Assembly (NCBI GenBank): GCA_028821035.1
Contig: JAPPHP010000245.1
Span: forward strand, 1-5,797
DNA from: Gammaproteobacteria bacterium
GTDB taxonomy: Bacteria > Pseudomonadota > Gammaproteobacteria > Pseudomonadales > Azotimanducaceae
Length of the DNA stretch: 5,797 bases
Direction: 5' to 3'
The notes beneath the pieces were generated by a model. It had not been told where the DNA came from, did not search any database, and saw nothing but the letters and a program-made list of their open reading frames with translations. Numbering within the stretch: position 1 is the stretch's first letter; the number at the start of each line of letters is the position of its first letter. Both the position numbers and the translations under genes were made by a program. Shown here piece by piece: positions 1 through 5,797 of the stretch.

Positions 1-709
1 CGAACGCGGACGGATCGTGCCAGGCGGCGTTGAACGCGCAGATGCCGCCGCTCGAGATGCCGCAGATCAGGCGCATCGCCGGATCCTTCGTGAACTTGAG
101 GCCCACCTCGGACTCCGCGAACGGCAGCAGTTCGTCGACGAGGAACCGGACGTGCGCAGGCGTGACGGGGTCGTACTCGAGGCTGCGATTGATGCTGGCT
201 TCGTCCTCGGTCATGCCCGGGCGCCGGCCGGGCATGACGAACACGGCGACTGTGGGTGGCAGTTCCCCCGCATGGATGAGGGAGTCGAGCACCGCCGTGG
301 TCCGCACCGGGCCTTTCGGATCGAGGTACAGGTCGCCGTCCAGGAACACCATGAGGGCAGGCGGCGTCGAGGGATCGAGCTGCTCCGGCGCGTAGATCCA
401 GACGTCCCGGACGGTCCCCTCGTAGATCCGGGTCCCGTCCCAGCCGAGGAACTCGCGCACCACGCCGCGCGGAACGTCCGGCCCCGGATGCGCCTCGGGA
501 CAAGGGTGGTACTGCCGGTCCCCCGGCACGTCCAGGGCTTCGAGCGCCTCCATGTTGGAGCGGCCGTTCACTTCGGCGTCCAGGCCGCGGTCGAGGAAGG
601 ACTTCTCGAGTCCCAGGCGCAGGTAGTCTTCGACGTCCATCGCCAACGCCGGCACGCCCGCCGCCGCGAGCGCACCCATCAGGCTCCGCCGGGTGATCCC
701 GTTCGTCAT
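1..709 (-). CDS. Exported enterochelin-esterase-like alpha/beta-hydrolase (C-terminus beyond left edge)
   Basis: I translated the reverse complement by eye. It is open from the ATG at 709 to the left edge (236 residues) with no stop. The N-terminus, ITRRSLMGALAAAGVPALA, is a Tat-like signal (twin Arg at residues 7-8, hydrophobic stretch, ALA before a possible cleavage site), so the enzyme is probably periplasmic. The mature part begins an esterase domain: RDVWIYAPEQ (101-110), LMVFLDGD (119-126), NRSLEYD (174-180), then the nucleophile elbow GISSG at 217-221 with Ser219 as likely catalytic residue. The Asp/His of the triad would lie outside the window. These motifs match the Fes/IroE-like putative esterase family without the N-terminal Fes domain. 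An in-frame ATG at 715 also exists, but GGGGA lies six bases before the ATG at 709, which favours 709. The gene is divergent from the sigma/receptor cassette. A role in cleaving an ester or lactone ligand imported by the receptor is inferred from position; the substrate is unknown. Confidence 0.85.
   Translation of the reverse strand, partial: MTNGITRRSLMGALAAAGVPALAMDVEDYLRLGLEKSFLDRGLDAEVNGRSNMEALEALDVPGDRQYHPCPEAHPGPDVPRGVVREFLGWDGTRIYEGTVRDVWIYAPEQLDPSTPPALMVFLDGDLYLDPKGPVRTTAVLDSLIHAGELPPTVAVFVMPGRRPGMTEDEASINRSLEYDPVTPAHVRFLVDELLPFAESEVGLKFTKDPAMRLICGISSGGICAFNAAWHDPSAF
210..238. repeat. 11-bp perfect inverted repeat inside the esterase gene
   Basis: The arms GTCATGCCCGG (210-220) and CCGGGCATGAC (228-238) are exact reverse complements around a 7-base spacer. 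The repeat lies in coding sequence and encodes the near-palindromic peptide MPGRRPGM. It may be only a by-product of that peptide and GC-rich codons. As RNA it would form a strong hairpin in the esterase message. Confidence 0.6.
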
Positions 710-747
710 TCCCATTCCCCGACGGTCGTGCTCGCCGACTCCGTAAT

Positions 748-759
748 GCGTCGAGACGC
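748..759. promoter_or_regulatory. Short dyad upstream of the esterase, possible operator
   Basis: GCGTC and GACGC flank a 2-base centre in the non-coding DNA about 40 bases upstream of the esterase start. The position suits a regulator site, but five-base arms are short in GC-rich DNA and could be chance. Confidence 0.2.
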
Positions 760-807
760 GGCCATTGTTTCATGCATCGCTCTGCCTGACACCTGAAAGC
801 ATCGCCC

Positions 808-957
808 ATGATCCAGGAGTTCCTGGCAAAGTCCCGCGAGAACCTGGATGCCTTCACCGGCGAAATCGGCAGTGGGCTCTCCAGGGTCACGCTGGGATTC
901 GTTTCCCCGGGACAGAAAAAGAAGATGTACTGGTGGGACCCTCCGAGCCTTAGCCTC
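808..957 (+). other. Coding-like stretch in frame with the sigma gene: N-terminal extension or gene remnant
   Basis: An ATG at 808 opens a frame that runs without a stop into the sigma factor gene. Over the 50 codons 808-957, my hand count of G+C is about 52, 44 and 80 percent at codon positions 1, 2 and 3, as in real genes of this genome. Over 958-1071 it becomes about 71, 53 and 61 percent, which does not look coding. The peptide starts MIQEFLAKSRENLDAF and includes KKKMYWWDPP; I do not recognise it. A weak GAAAG lies eight bases before the ATG. It may be a remnant of another gene, a small protein, or an unusual N-terminal extension of the sigma factor. The extension would make a 287-residue protein, far longer than FecI-type sigmas. 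Confidence 0.35.
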
Positions 958-1005
958 ATGCGTGTGAGCGACTTTCCCGGTCTCGAGCGAACCGAGCGGA
1001 ACGGG

Positions 1006-1039
1006 GGTAAAGCCGCCGACGATTGTCGTACTCTATGGG
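1006..1039 (+). promoter_or_regulatory. Candidate ECF sigma promoter upstream of the sigma/fecR operon
   Basis: GGTAA at 1006-1010 is followed after 16 bases by CGTA at 1027-1030, the spacing usual for ECF sigma promoters (-35 GGAA-like, -10 CGT-like). The 34 bases 1006-1039 align without gaps to 2749-2782 upstream of the receptor gene, with 24 identities including an identical CGATTG core and a shared TCTAT. Transcription would start near 1036-1038, about 35 bases before the GTG at 1072. This suggests that the sigma factor activates its own operon. The exact -10 assignment is inference. Confidence 0.55.
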
Positions 1040-1071
1040 TGCTCGGGATATCGCTTCATGCGCGCCGGGAT

Positions 1072-1671
1072 GTGACGAACGGCAATCGGACATCGCTGAC
1101 GAACGCCTACCTGGCGAGCAGGGCCGCACTGACCCGCTACATCGCCACCTTCTTCGTCGAGCGGGAGGAAGTCGAAGACACGCTGCAGCAGGCGTACGTG
1201 GACGCGCTGACCGCGGAACAGGACAAAGGCGTGGCCATCGCGTCGCCACGGGCCTACCTGTTCCGGGTGGCGAGAAACATCGCGCTCAACAAGAAGAAGC
1301 GCCAGCAGACCGTATTCATGGAGAACGTGGGGATCGTCGACGACTCGATGCCCGGCGACTGGCTGGAGGTGCCGGACGACCTCTGGGAGCGACAGTACAA
1401 CCGCGACAAGCTGGACGCGCTGGGCGACGCGCTGCGGACGCTGCCGCCGCAATGCCGACGCGTGTTCGTGATGCAGCGTTTTGACGGGCTGACCTACAGG
1501 GAGATTGCGAAACGGCTGGGCATTTCCACCAGCACGGTGGAAAAGCACCTGGCGAAGGCGCTGCGCCGGTGCACCGGCTACCTCGTGGACCGCGGCTTCG
1601 AGGCGACGGGCGGGAGCGTCTCGCGCCTCGAGGACTACCGCTTGCGCCATGACCGGGGCGGACGCAGATGA
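1072..1671 (+). CDS. ECF RNA polymerase sigma factor, FecI type
   Basis: From GTG 1072 the protein is 199 residues, close to the usual 170-200 for FecI-like extracytoplasmic-function sigmas. Residues about 10-78 are sigma region 2: a helical start (NAYLASRAALTRYIATFF), EEVEDTLQQAYVDAL, then ASPRAYLFRVARNIALNKKK, matching the core-polymerase and -10 binding segment. Residues about 112-168 are region 4: LDALGDALRTLPPQCRRVFV, FDGLTYREIAKRLGISTSTV (helix-turn-helix for the -35) and EKHLAKALRRC. It should bind core RNA polymerase and direct it to the receptor promoter when released by the adjacent FecR. The stop overlaps the fecR-like start as ATGA, so translation is probably coupled. The start is uncertain: the frame is open back to ATG 808, with ATGs at 925 and 958 and a GTG at 1039. 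I chose 1072 because it begins just before conserved region 2 and lies downstream of the candidate promoter, although CGGGA directly before it is too close for a good ribosome-binding site. Confidence 0.9.
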   Translation: MTNGNRTSLTNAYLASRAALTRYIATFFVEREEVEDTLQQAYVDALTAEQDKGVAIASPRAYLFRVARNIALNKKKRQQTVFMENVGIVDDSMPGDWLEVPDDLWERQYNRDKLDALGDALRTLPPQCRRVFVMQRFDGLTYREIAKRLGISTSTVEKHLAKALRRCTGYLVDRGFEATGGSVSRLEDYRLRHDRGGRR

Positions 1672-2693
1672 ACGAGCCAGACGACCGGCAGGGAGCCACG
1701 ATCAAGGACGAGGCCGCAGCGTGGGTGGTGAAGCTCAACGCCGGCCCGCTCTCGGGCGACGATGCCTACGACTTCGAACACTGGCTGCACTTAAGCGACG
1801 AGCACCGGCGCGAGTTCGCCGCGCATGCCCGGGTCTGGCAGCGCGCAGGTAGCGGCGCGGAGCGCGCCCGCGATGCCGAGCCCATTGCGCTTGGCGGCGT
1901 GATCGCCGCCTGGGCGCGGATCCATCCGGTACGCGCCTGGTGCGGTTTCGCGGCTACCTGCGCGCTCGCGCTCGCCGTGGGTCTTCTCGTGGAGCGGAAC
2001 GCATCGACGACCTTCGAGTCCCTTGCGGTTGAAACGGGAATCGGCCAGAGCGAACGAGTCGAACTCCCGGACGGCTCGACCGTGCAGCTCAATACCGATA
2101 CCCGAATCGTCGCCGACTATTCGCGTGCCGAGCGGGCGGTGAGGCTTGAGAAAGGCGAGGGGCACTTCGTCGTCGCCGACGACGGGTCCTGGCCGTTCCG
2201 CGTGTACACGGCCGATCAGATGATCGAGGCCGTTGGCACCGCCTTTCGCGTGCTCGTCGGCGAGCAGACCGAGGTTATCGTCACCGAGGGCCGGGTCAGG
2301 GTGGCGGTTCTGGAGACGCCCGTCGACCCGCAGGCCGGGCGGGTGGCGCGGATCGACGCGATCGTCCACGCCGGGCGTAACGCGGTGTTCCGCCGGGACG
2401 GCATCCTCGTGGAGCCGCTTGCGATGGCCGAGATCGACCGGCGTCTCTCCTGGCAGACCGGGGGGCTGTCCTTCGACGGCGAACCCCTGGCGTCGGTGGT
2501 TCGCGAGTTCGCACGATACAACGCCACGCGGATCGTCCTCGCCGACGACATTCGCGGCCTGAAGGTTCTCGGCTGGTTCCCGGTTGGCGACACCGCGCGG
2601 TTCATCCAGGCCCTCGAGGACAACGTCGGCATCGCCTCGCGCACCGACGCCGAGGGGAGCGTCCATCTCTATCGCGAGCCGCCCTTGGGATGA
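1668..2693 (+). CDS. FecR-like transmembrane sigma regulator (anti-sigma/signal transducer)
   Basis: This 341-residue protein has the full FecR layout. Cytoplasmic N-terminus: a DUF4880-like sigma-binding domain at about 14-56, with EAAAWVVKLNAGPLSGDDAYDFEHWL typical of the family in its Trp, GPLS and final WL positions. One membrane helix is at 91-108 (WCGFAATCALALAVGLLV). The periplasmic FecR domain at about 119-213 shows ETGIGQSERVELPDGSTVQL, LEKGEGHFVV and EAVGTAFRV. A C-terminal segment at about 268-335 (LASVVREFARYNATRIVLAD, GWFPVGD, RFIQALE) resembles the STN-like fold that ends many FecR proteins. By family knowledge it senses the receptor's STN domain in the periplasm and controls the sigma factor, as inhibitor, activator or both after proteolysis. 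It is co-transcribed with the sigma gene through a 4-base ATGA overlap. Length and motifs look intact. Confidence 0.93.
   Translation: MNEPDDRQGATIKDEAAAWVVKLNAGPLSGDDAYDFEHWLHLSDEHRREFAAHARVWQRAGSGAERARDAEPIALGGVIAAWARIHPVRAWCGFAATCALALAVGLLVERNASTTFESLAVETGIGQSERVELPDGSTVQLNTDTRIVADYSRAERAVRLEKGEGHFVVADDGSWPFRVYTADQMIEAVGTAFRVLVGEQTEVIVTEGRVRVAVLETPVDPQAGRVARIDAIVHAGRNAVFRRDGILVEPLAMAEIDRRLSWQTGGLSFDGEPLASVVREFARYNATRIVLADDIRGLKVLGWFPVGDTARFIQALEDNVGIASRTDAEGSVHLYREPPLG
1893..1910. repeat. 7-bp perfect hairpin within fecR-like gene
   Basis: GGCGGCG and CGCCGCC flank the loop TGAT. It falls within codons just before the membrane helix. It may be a chance product of Gly/Ala codons, though a stable hairpin there could slow ribosomes before the membrane segment. 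Confidence 0.3.
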
Positions 2694-2748
2694 TGGTGGA
2701 TGACGGTCGACCCCGTCGAACGGGCAACGGCCGGGTCTGTCGAGTAGT
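2694..2748. other. Spacer after fecR-like gene with GTCGA repeats and a small hairpin
   Basis: GTCGA occurs at 2706, 2716 and 2739. An 8-base palindrome GGTCGACC lies at 2705-2712, and CCCGT/ACGGG with a 3-base loop forms a hairpin at 2712-2724. No T-run follows, so it is not a convincing intrinsic terminator. It could be an operator or an attenuator that reduces read-through into the receptor gene. Confidence 0.3.
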
Positions 2749-2782
2749 GGAAACGGCGCCCTCGATTGCCCTTGTCTATAGG
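2749..2782 (+). promoter_or_regulatory. Candidate ECF sigma promoter of the receptor gene
   Basis: GGAAA at 2749-2753 is followed after 16 bases by CCTT (2770-2773), inside TTGCCCTTGTCTATA. From memory, the E. coli FecI-dependent fecA promoter has a GGAAAT -35 and a -10 containing CCTT, so the resemblance is good. The segment aligns without gaps to 1006-1039 (24 of 34 identical). A start near 2779-2781 would leave a leader of about 60 bases before ATG 2841. The local sigma factor is the natural candidate to recognise it. Confidence 0.6.
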
Positions 2783-2840
2783 GCCGCGTGACGGCGCGGG
2801 CTACTTCGGTACGAGCGTGTTGCCGTCTGCGGGTTTGGGG

Positions 2841-5567
2841 ATGAGAGGCCGGATTCTCATCGCCTGCCTGTCGCTCGTGCTCTGGGCCCAGACCGCGGTT
2901 GGAGCGGATGCGGCCGAGGACGCGGCGCCCGACGGGGAGGGCGGGACGGTGTTGTTCGACATACCGAAGATGGCCGCCACGGACGCGTTGATGCGTTTCG
3001 CGCAGCAGGCGGCGACGCCGCTGCTGGTGTCCTACGAGTTGGTGACATCCGTCGAAGCGAATGCGCTGGCAGGCGAGTTCACGGTGGCGGAGGGCCTGCG
3101 CCGGCTACTGGCCGGAACGGGCATCGTCGGCACCATCGAAGGCGGCGTCATCGGCGTGCACCCCGAGCCGGCTCCGGCCGAACCACCGAGTATCGAGGGG
3201 GAGGGAGCGATGGCCAAGGTTGACGAGGGAAGCGTTACGAAAACGCGAGACGGGAGGACGGACGGTGCGCGCGGCTCGGTCCTCGGCAGGATCGGTGCGG
3301 CACTGGCGGCGATCGTCCTGAGCAATGGCGCCATCGTGGCGGAGGACGACTCGTCCAGCAGGGAGGATGCGGGACCCATCGAGGAGATCCTCGTGACCGC
3401 CGAGAGGCGTTCCCAGAGCGCGCAGGACGTGCCCATCTCGATGACCGTGTTCGGCGGCGACGACCTGTGGGACTACGGTCTCGAGGGGTCGAAGCAGCTC
3501 GGCGACGTTGCGCCGAACCTCAACTTCGTGTCGGCTTACGGCGAGCAGGGCTCCCAGGTCATCACGATCCGCGGCATCACGAGCGCCAACTACTCGTTCA
3601 TGGATGGCCAGACCGCGGCGGTCTACGCGGACGAAGCGATCCTGGACAGCTACTGGTTCAACTCCTTCGCCATGTTCGACCTCGAGCGCGTGGAGGTCCT
3701 CCGGGGACCCCAGGGTACGCTGTTCGGCCGCAACTCGACCGCGGGCGCGCTGCAGTTCATCAGCGCAGGGCCCGGCGACGAGTTGGACGGATATGCGCGT
3801 GTCACCCTGGGCAAATTCAATCGACGTAGGGCCGAGGTGGCCATTGGAGGGCCCCTCTCGGACGGCTTCGGCGTGCGCGTCGCGGGCGTCATGGAGGAGG
3901 ACGACGGGTTCCAGGAGAACATCCACACCGGTGAAGAGGGCCCCTGGGTGGACACGCGCGCCATTCGGGCGGTCTTCGACCTGGATCCAAGCGACGAGGT
4001 CAGCATCCGCTTCAAGGCCCAGCTGGGAAGAGATGATTCCTCGCCTGCACAGCTTGTCAACAGAGCGCCCGATCCGCACTACTACGGGGCCTTTGCGCCA
4101 GGGGCGGGAATAGATCTCTCGCTCTTGCACAATCCGGGTCCCGGCAGCGATCACCGCAAGATCAATCTGAGTTTCACGAACGACGAGCATCAGGCGGAGA
4201 TCGATACGTACGTGTACACGTTGTCGATAGAGTGGGCTCTGGGTAGCGTGGCGCTTACATCGGTAACTGGTTATACCGATCTCGAATTCGCGGATGTCTC
4301 CGACTGGGACGGGACGGCGATAGCGATGTGGCATGGGTACGAGTCCGGGGATCACCGGACGTTCACCCAGGAGTTCCGGTTGACGTCCACCGACGAGTCA
4401 CCGTTCGAATGGATCGCCGGCGCCTATTTTCTCGATCAGTCGGCTGACTGGGGCGCAGCCTTCGAGTACACCGATTTCTATCGGATGTTCGATCCGATCA
4501 GTTTCCCGCCGGGAGACTTCGGTTGGGGCGAGCGGTACCTGGCGGAGCAGGAGCTCTCGAGCTGGGCTGTCTTTGCGCACACGACCTACGCCTGGACGGA
4601 CAGGCTGAGTACCACGCACGCGATACGATACACCAGCGATGAAGTCGAAGCCCAGCGAGAATATGCCGCCTTTACATTTTTTCCGAAGACGACGGCGTTG
4701 TCGGGAGGTGACTTGTCGCTCCACGATGACTTCGGGGGCGGGGAACTGACGGACCGAGATCTCTCTTCGAGTGAAGTGACCTGGCGCCTTGCCGCGGAGT
4801 ATGTCCTTCGGGACGGCGTGCTGGTATATGGGAGTGTCAGCCAGGGTTACAGAGGGGCGGTGTTCGCGATGTTCGGGCCGTACAAGGAACTGGATCCGGA
4901 GTTGGTCCTTGCCTGGGAGACCGGCATCAAGAGTTCGTTGTTCGACGGACGCTTGCGGCTGAACGCATCCATCTATTACTTTGACTATACGGACTTCCAG
5001 TTTTTCGATTATCTGCCGGCCGAGGGCGGGCAGGTCCTTGGCGCCCTGGAGTACACGTTCCAGGGATCGAACATACCGGAGATGGTCTTCCAGGGCATCG
5101 AAATCGAGGCGGTAGCACACCCCACAGAGAATCTGGAGGTCAGGTTGAGCTACGGCTACTCCGATAACGAGATAAAGGAGTACATCCGCGGGGCGCAGGA
5201 CGACAACACGGGGAATCGACTGGCGCACTCGGACGAAGGCGACTTCAGCGGATCGATCCGGTACGAGTTCGCCTTGGGTGCTTCGGCGGTCCTCGTGCCG
5301 CAACTCGAGGCGTTCTATCATGGCCCGCGTCCGGTCGACAGCACGGGACGGTCCGGTGACTTCGGAGGGGACTTCTGGAGTTACTCGGCGCGGCTCCGTT
5401 ACGAGAATCGGGCCAGCGGGTTCAGCGTGAGCGCCTTTGTCGAGAACATCTCGGACGATATCAACTACGTGCGCGCTGTCTTCCCCGGCCCCGAGGCGTT
5501 CGGAACGGACGCGATGTACATAACGCATCCGCGGAGTGTCGGGGTGACGATCGGCTACGTGTTCTAG
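2841..5567 (+). CDS. TonB-dependent outer-membrane receptor with N-terminal STN signalling domain
   Basis: The 908-residue product begins with a Sec signal peptide (MRGRILIACLSLVLWAQTAV, cleavage near GA-DAAED). An STN domain follows at about 36-107 (VLFDIPKMAATDALMRFAQQ to GVIGVHP), the part that contacts FecR. After a linker there is a second hydrophobic signal-like segment (144-168), a TonB box-like EEILVTA (181-187), a plug domain at about 195-308 (DVPISMTVF, ITIRGI, LERVEVLRGPQGTLFGRNST) and a beta-barrel to the end. The last residues, SVGVTIGYVF, give the C-terminal Phe expected for barrel assembly. It imports a ligand with energy from TonB and also signals to the sigma/FecR pair upstream. 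The substrate is not readable; a siderophore or other iron ligand is usual for this architecture. The frame is open upstream to a TTG at 2766, but ATG 2841 starts the signal peptide directly, with GGGG just before it. Third-position G+C seems lower in parts of the barrel than in the plug. Confidence 0.95.
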   Translation: MRGRILIACLSLVLWAQTAVGADAAEDAAPDGEGGTVLFDIPKMAATDALMRFAQQAATPLLVSYELVTSVEANALAGEFTVAEGLRRLLAGTGIVGTIEGGVIGVHPEPAPAEPPSIEGEGAMAKVDEGSVTKTRDGRTDGARGSVLGRIGAALAAIVLSNGAIVAEDDSSSREDAGPIEEILVTAERRSQSAQDVPISMTVFGGDDLWDYGLEGSKQLGDVAPNLNFVSAYGEQGSQVITIRGITSANYSFMDGQTAAVYADEAILDSYWFNSFAMFDLERVEVLRGPQGTLFGRNSTAGALQFISAGPGDELDGYARVTLGKFNRRRAEVAIGGPLSDGFGVRVAGVMEEDDGFQENIHTGEEGPWVDTRAIRAVFDLDPSDEVSIRFKAQLGRDDSSPAQLVNRAPDPHYYGAFAPGAGIDLSLLHNPGPGSDHRKINLSFTNDEHQAEIDTYVYTLSIEWALGSVALTSVTGYTDLEFADVSDWDGTAIAMWHGYESGDHRTFTQEFRLTSTDESPFEWIAGAYFLDQSADWGAAFEYTDFYRMFDPISFPPGDFGWGERYLAEQELSSWAVFAHTTYAWTDRLSTTHAIRYTSDEVEAQREYAAFTFFPKTTALSGGDLSLHDDFGGGELTDRDLSSSEVTWRLAAEYVLRDGVLVYGSVSQGYRGAVFAMFGPYKELDPELVLAWETGIKSSLFDGRLRLNASIYYFDYTDFQFFDYLPAEGGQVLGALEYTFQGSNIPEMVFQGIEIEAVAHPTENLEVRLSYGYSDNEIKEYIRGAQDDNTGNRLAHSDEGDFSGSIRYEFALGASAVLVPQLEAFYHGPRPVDSTGRSGDFGGDFWSYSARLRYENRASGFSVSAFVENISDDINYVRAVFPGPEAFGTDAMYITHPRSVGVTIGYVF
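3195..3212 (+). promoter_or_regulatory. Possible internal ribosome-binding site and ATG inside the receptor gene
   Basis: The purine-rich run GAGGGGGAGGGA (3195-3206) lies three bases before an in-frame ATG (3210-3212, Met124 of the receptor). It is a better Shine-Dalgarno-like sequence than that of the main start. Translation from here would give a receptor without the STN domain, starting MAKVDEGSVTK and followed by the second hydrophobic segment. The run also simply encodes EGEGA, so function is unproven. Confidence 0.35.
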
Positions 5568-5612
5568 GAGCGACCTGGGCCGCACAGGCCGGGCCCGCAC
5601 GAGCGGAAGCGC
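5568..5612. other. Short spacer between receptor and downstream hydrolase
   Basis: The 45 bases hold GGCC-rich short inverted matches but no T-run, so no intrinsic terminator is evident and read-through from the receptor gene is likely. GGAAG at 5605-5609, three bases before the ATG, may serve as the ribosome-binding site for the next gene. Confidence 0.4.
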
Positions 5613-5797
5613 ATGGACGGATCGGTCGACGTGCGGGGCCACTGCGACGCGCGTTTTGCCGCCGTCGGGGATGCGTTCGCCGAGAACTTCCGGGAGGGCA
5701 GGGAGGTCGGTGCGTCCTTCGCGGCGACCGTGGACGGGGAGTTCGTCGTGGACCTCTGGGGGGGACACGCCGATGCGGCGCGGACCCGGCCCTGGGA
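5613..5797 (+). CDS. Serine hydrolase, beta-lactamase/EstB esterase family (N-terminus only)
   Basis: The frame is open from ATG 5613 to the right edge: 61 complete codons. The translation contains VRGHCDARFAAVGDAFAENF, then EVGASFAATVDGEFVVDLWG and GHADAARTRPWE-like residues. This is the characteristic start of class C beta-lactamase-like serine hydrolases (PF00144), such as EstB-type carboxylesterases, where 'VDLWGG.AD' precedes the catalytic SxxK (often STTK). That motif would fall just past the window, so catalytic residues cannot be checked. No signal peptide is visible, so it is probably cytoplasmic. A run of seven G (5758-5764) lies within the family motif and the frame is intact across it. 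The gene follows the receptor by 45 bases on the same strand and may be co-transcribed, perhaps acting on the imported ligand; that role is inference. Confidence 0.8.
   Translation, partial: MDGSVDVRGHCDARFAAVGDAFAENFREGREVGASFAATVDGEFVVDLWGGHADAARTRPW

Larger units (their letters stand above)
710..1071. other. Divergent intergenic region between the esterase and sigma genes
   Basis: These 362 bases separate the divergent esterase (start 709) and sigma factor (preferred start 1072). Read from left to right they hold a short dyad (748-759), a stretch with coding-like base composition (808-957), and a probable ECF-type promoter (1006-1039). I found no convincing sigma-70 promoter for the esterase on the minus strand. 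No tRNA-like, CRISPR or insertion-sequence structure was seen. Confidence 0.6.

Noticed and set aside
17..796. Long plus-strand open frame of 259 codons over the left end
   Set aside because: It is antisense to the esterase gene, whose minus-strand translation has a Tat-like signal, an esterase motif series and GISSG. The plus-strand product is Arg/His-rich low-complexity sequence without family motifs.
1791..2666. Minus-strand open frame of 291 codons
   Set aside because: It mirrors the fecR-like gene, which has conserved domains along its whole length.
2712..2724. Intrinsic terminator after the fecR-like gene
   Set aside because: The stem is only five base pairs and no T-run follows, so a terminator is not supported.
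3105..4355. Minus-strand open frame of 416 codons
   Set aside because: It is antisense to the STN, plug and early barrel of the receptor, with no motif and an Arg/Val/His-rich composition typical of shadow frames.
5758..5764. Run of seven G as a possible frameshift
   Set aside because: The reading frame gives VDLWGGHAD across the run, matching the hydrolase family motif, so the frame is intact.
4398..5768. Minus-strand open frame of 456 codons
   Set aside because: It is a shadow of the receptor gene produced by GC-rich third positions. The protein has no recognisable domain, and the plus strand encodes a clear beta-barrel.

Overview
The window looks like part of a chromosome from a GC-rich Gram-negative bacterium, most likely a gammaproteobacterium or a relative. 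The evidence is an outer-membrane TonB-dependent receptor, a FecI/FecR-type signalling pair, a Tat-like export signal and strong G/C bias at third codon positions. The exact lineage cannot be read from the sequence.

Layout: (1) Bases 1-709, minus strand: most of an exported alpha/beta-hydrolase of the enterochelin-esterase (Fes/IroE) superfamily, cut by the left edge. (2) Bases 710-1071: a divergent intergenic stretch. It holds a short piece with coding-like base composition (808-957) and then a probable ECF-type promoter. (3) Bases 1072-1671: an ECF sigma factor of the FecI type. (4) Bases 1668-2693: its FecR-like transmembrane anti-sigma factor/signal transducer, joined by an ATGA overlap. 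(5) Bases 2694-2840: a spacer with a second copy of the same promoter-like box. (6) Bases 2841-5567: a 908-residue TonB-dependent receptor with an N-terminal STN signalling domain. (7) Bases 5613-5797: the start of a serine hydrolase of the beta-lactamase/EstB family, cut by the right edge.

The three central genes form a classical cell-surface signalling cassette. Ligand binding at the receptor is passed through its periplasmic STN domain to FecR, which releases or activates the sigma factor. The best new observation is a 34-base ungapped match (24 identical) between the DNA upstream of the sigma gene and the DNA upstream of the receptor gene. Both copies have a GG(T/A)AA element followed 16 bases later by a possible -10 element, as expected if the sigma factor drives both its own operon and the receptor. 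The flanking esterase-like and EstB-like hydrolases suggest an imported ester-, lactone- or amide-containing ligand that is processed after uptake. A siderophore is one possibility, but the substrate is not shown by the sequence.

A second observation is that the receptor seems to contain two export-signal-like segments: the true N-terminal one, and a second after the STN domain. The second is preceded by an internal ATG with a strong purine-rich ribosome-binding-like sequence. This suggests a past fusion of an STN module to a complete receptor, or a second shorter product. No RNA genes, CRISPR arrays or mobile elements were seen.
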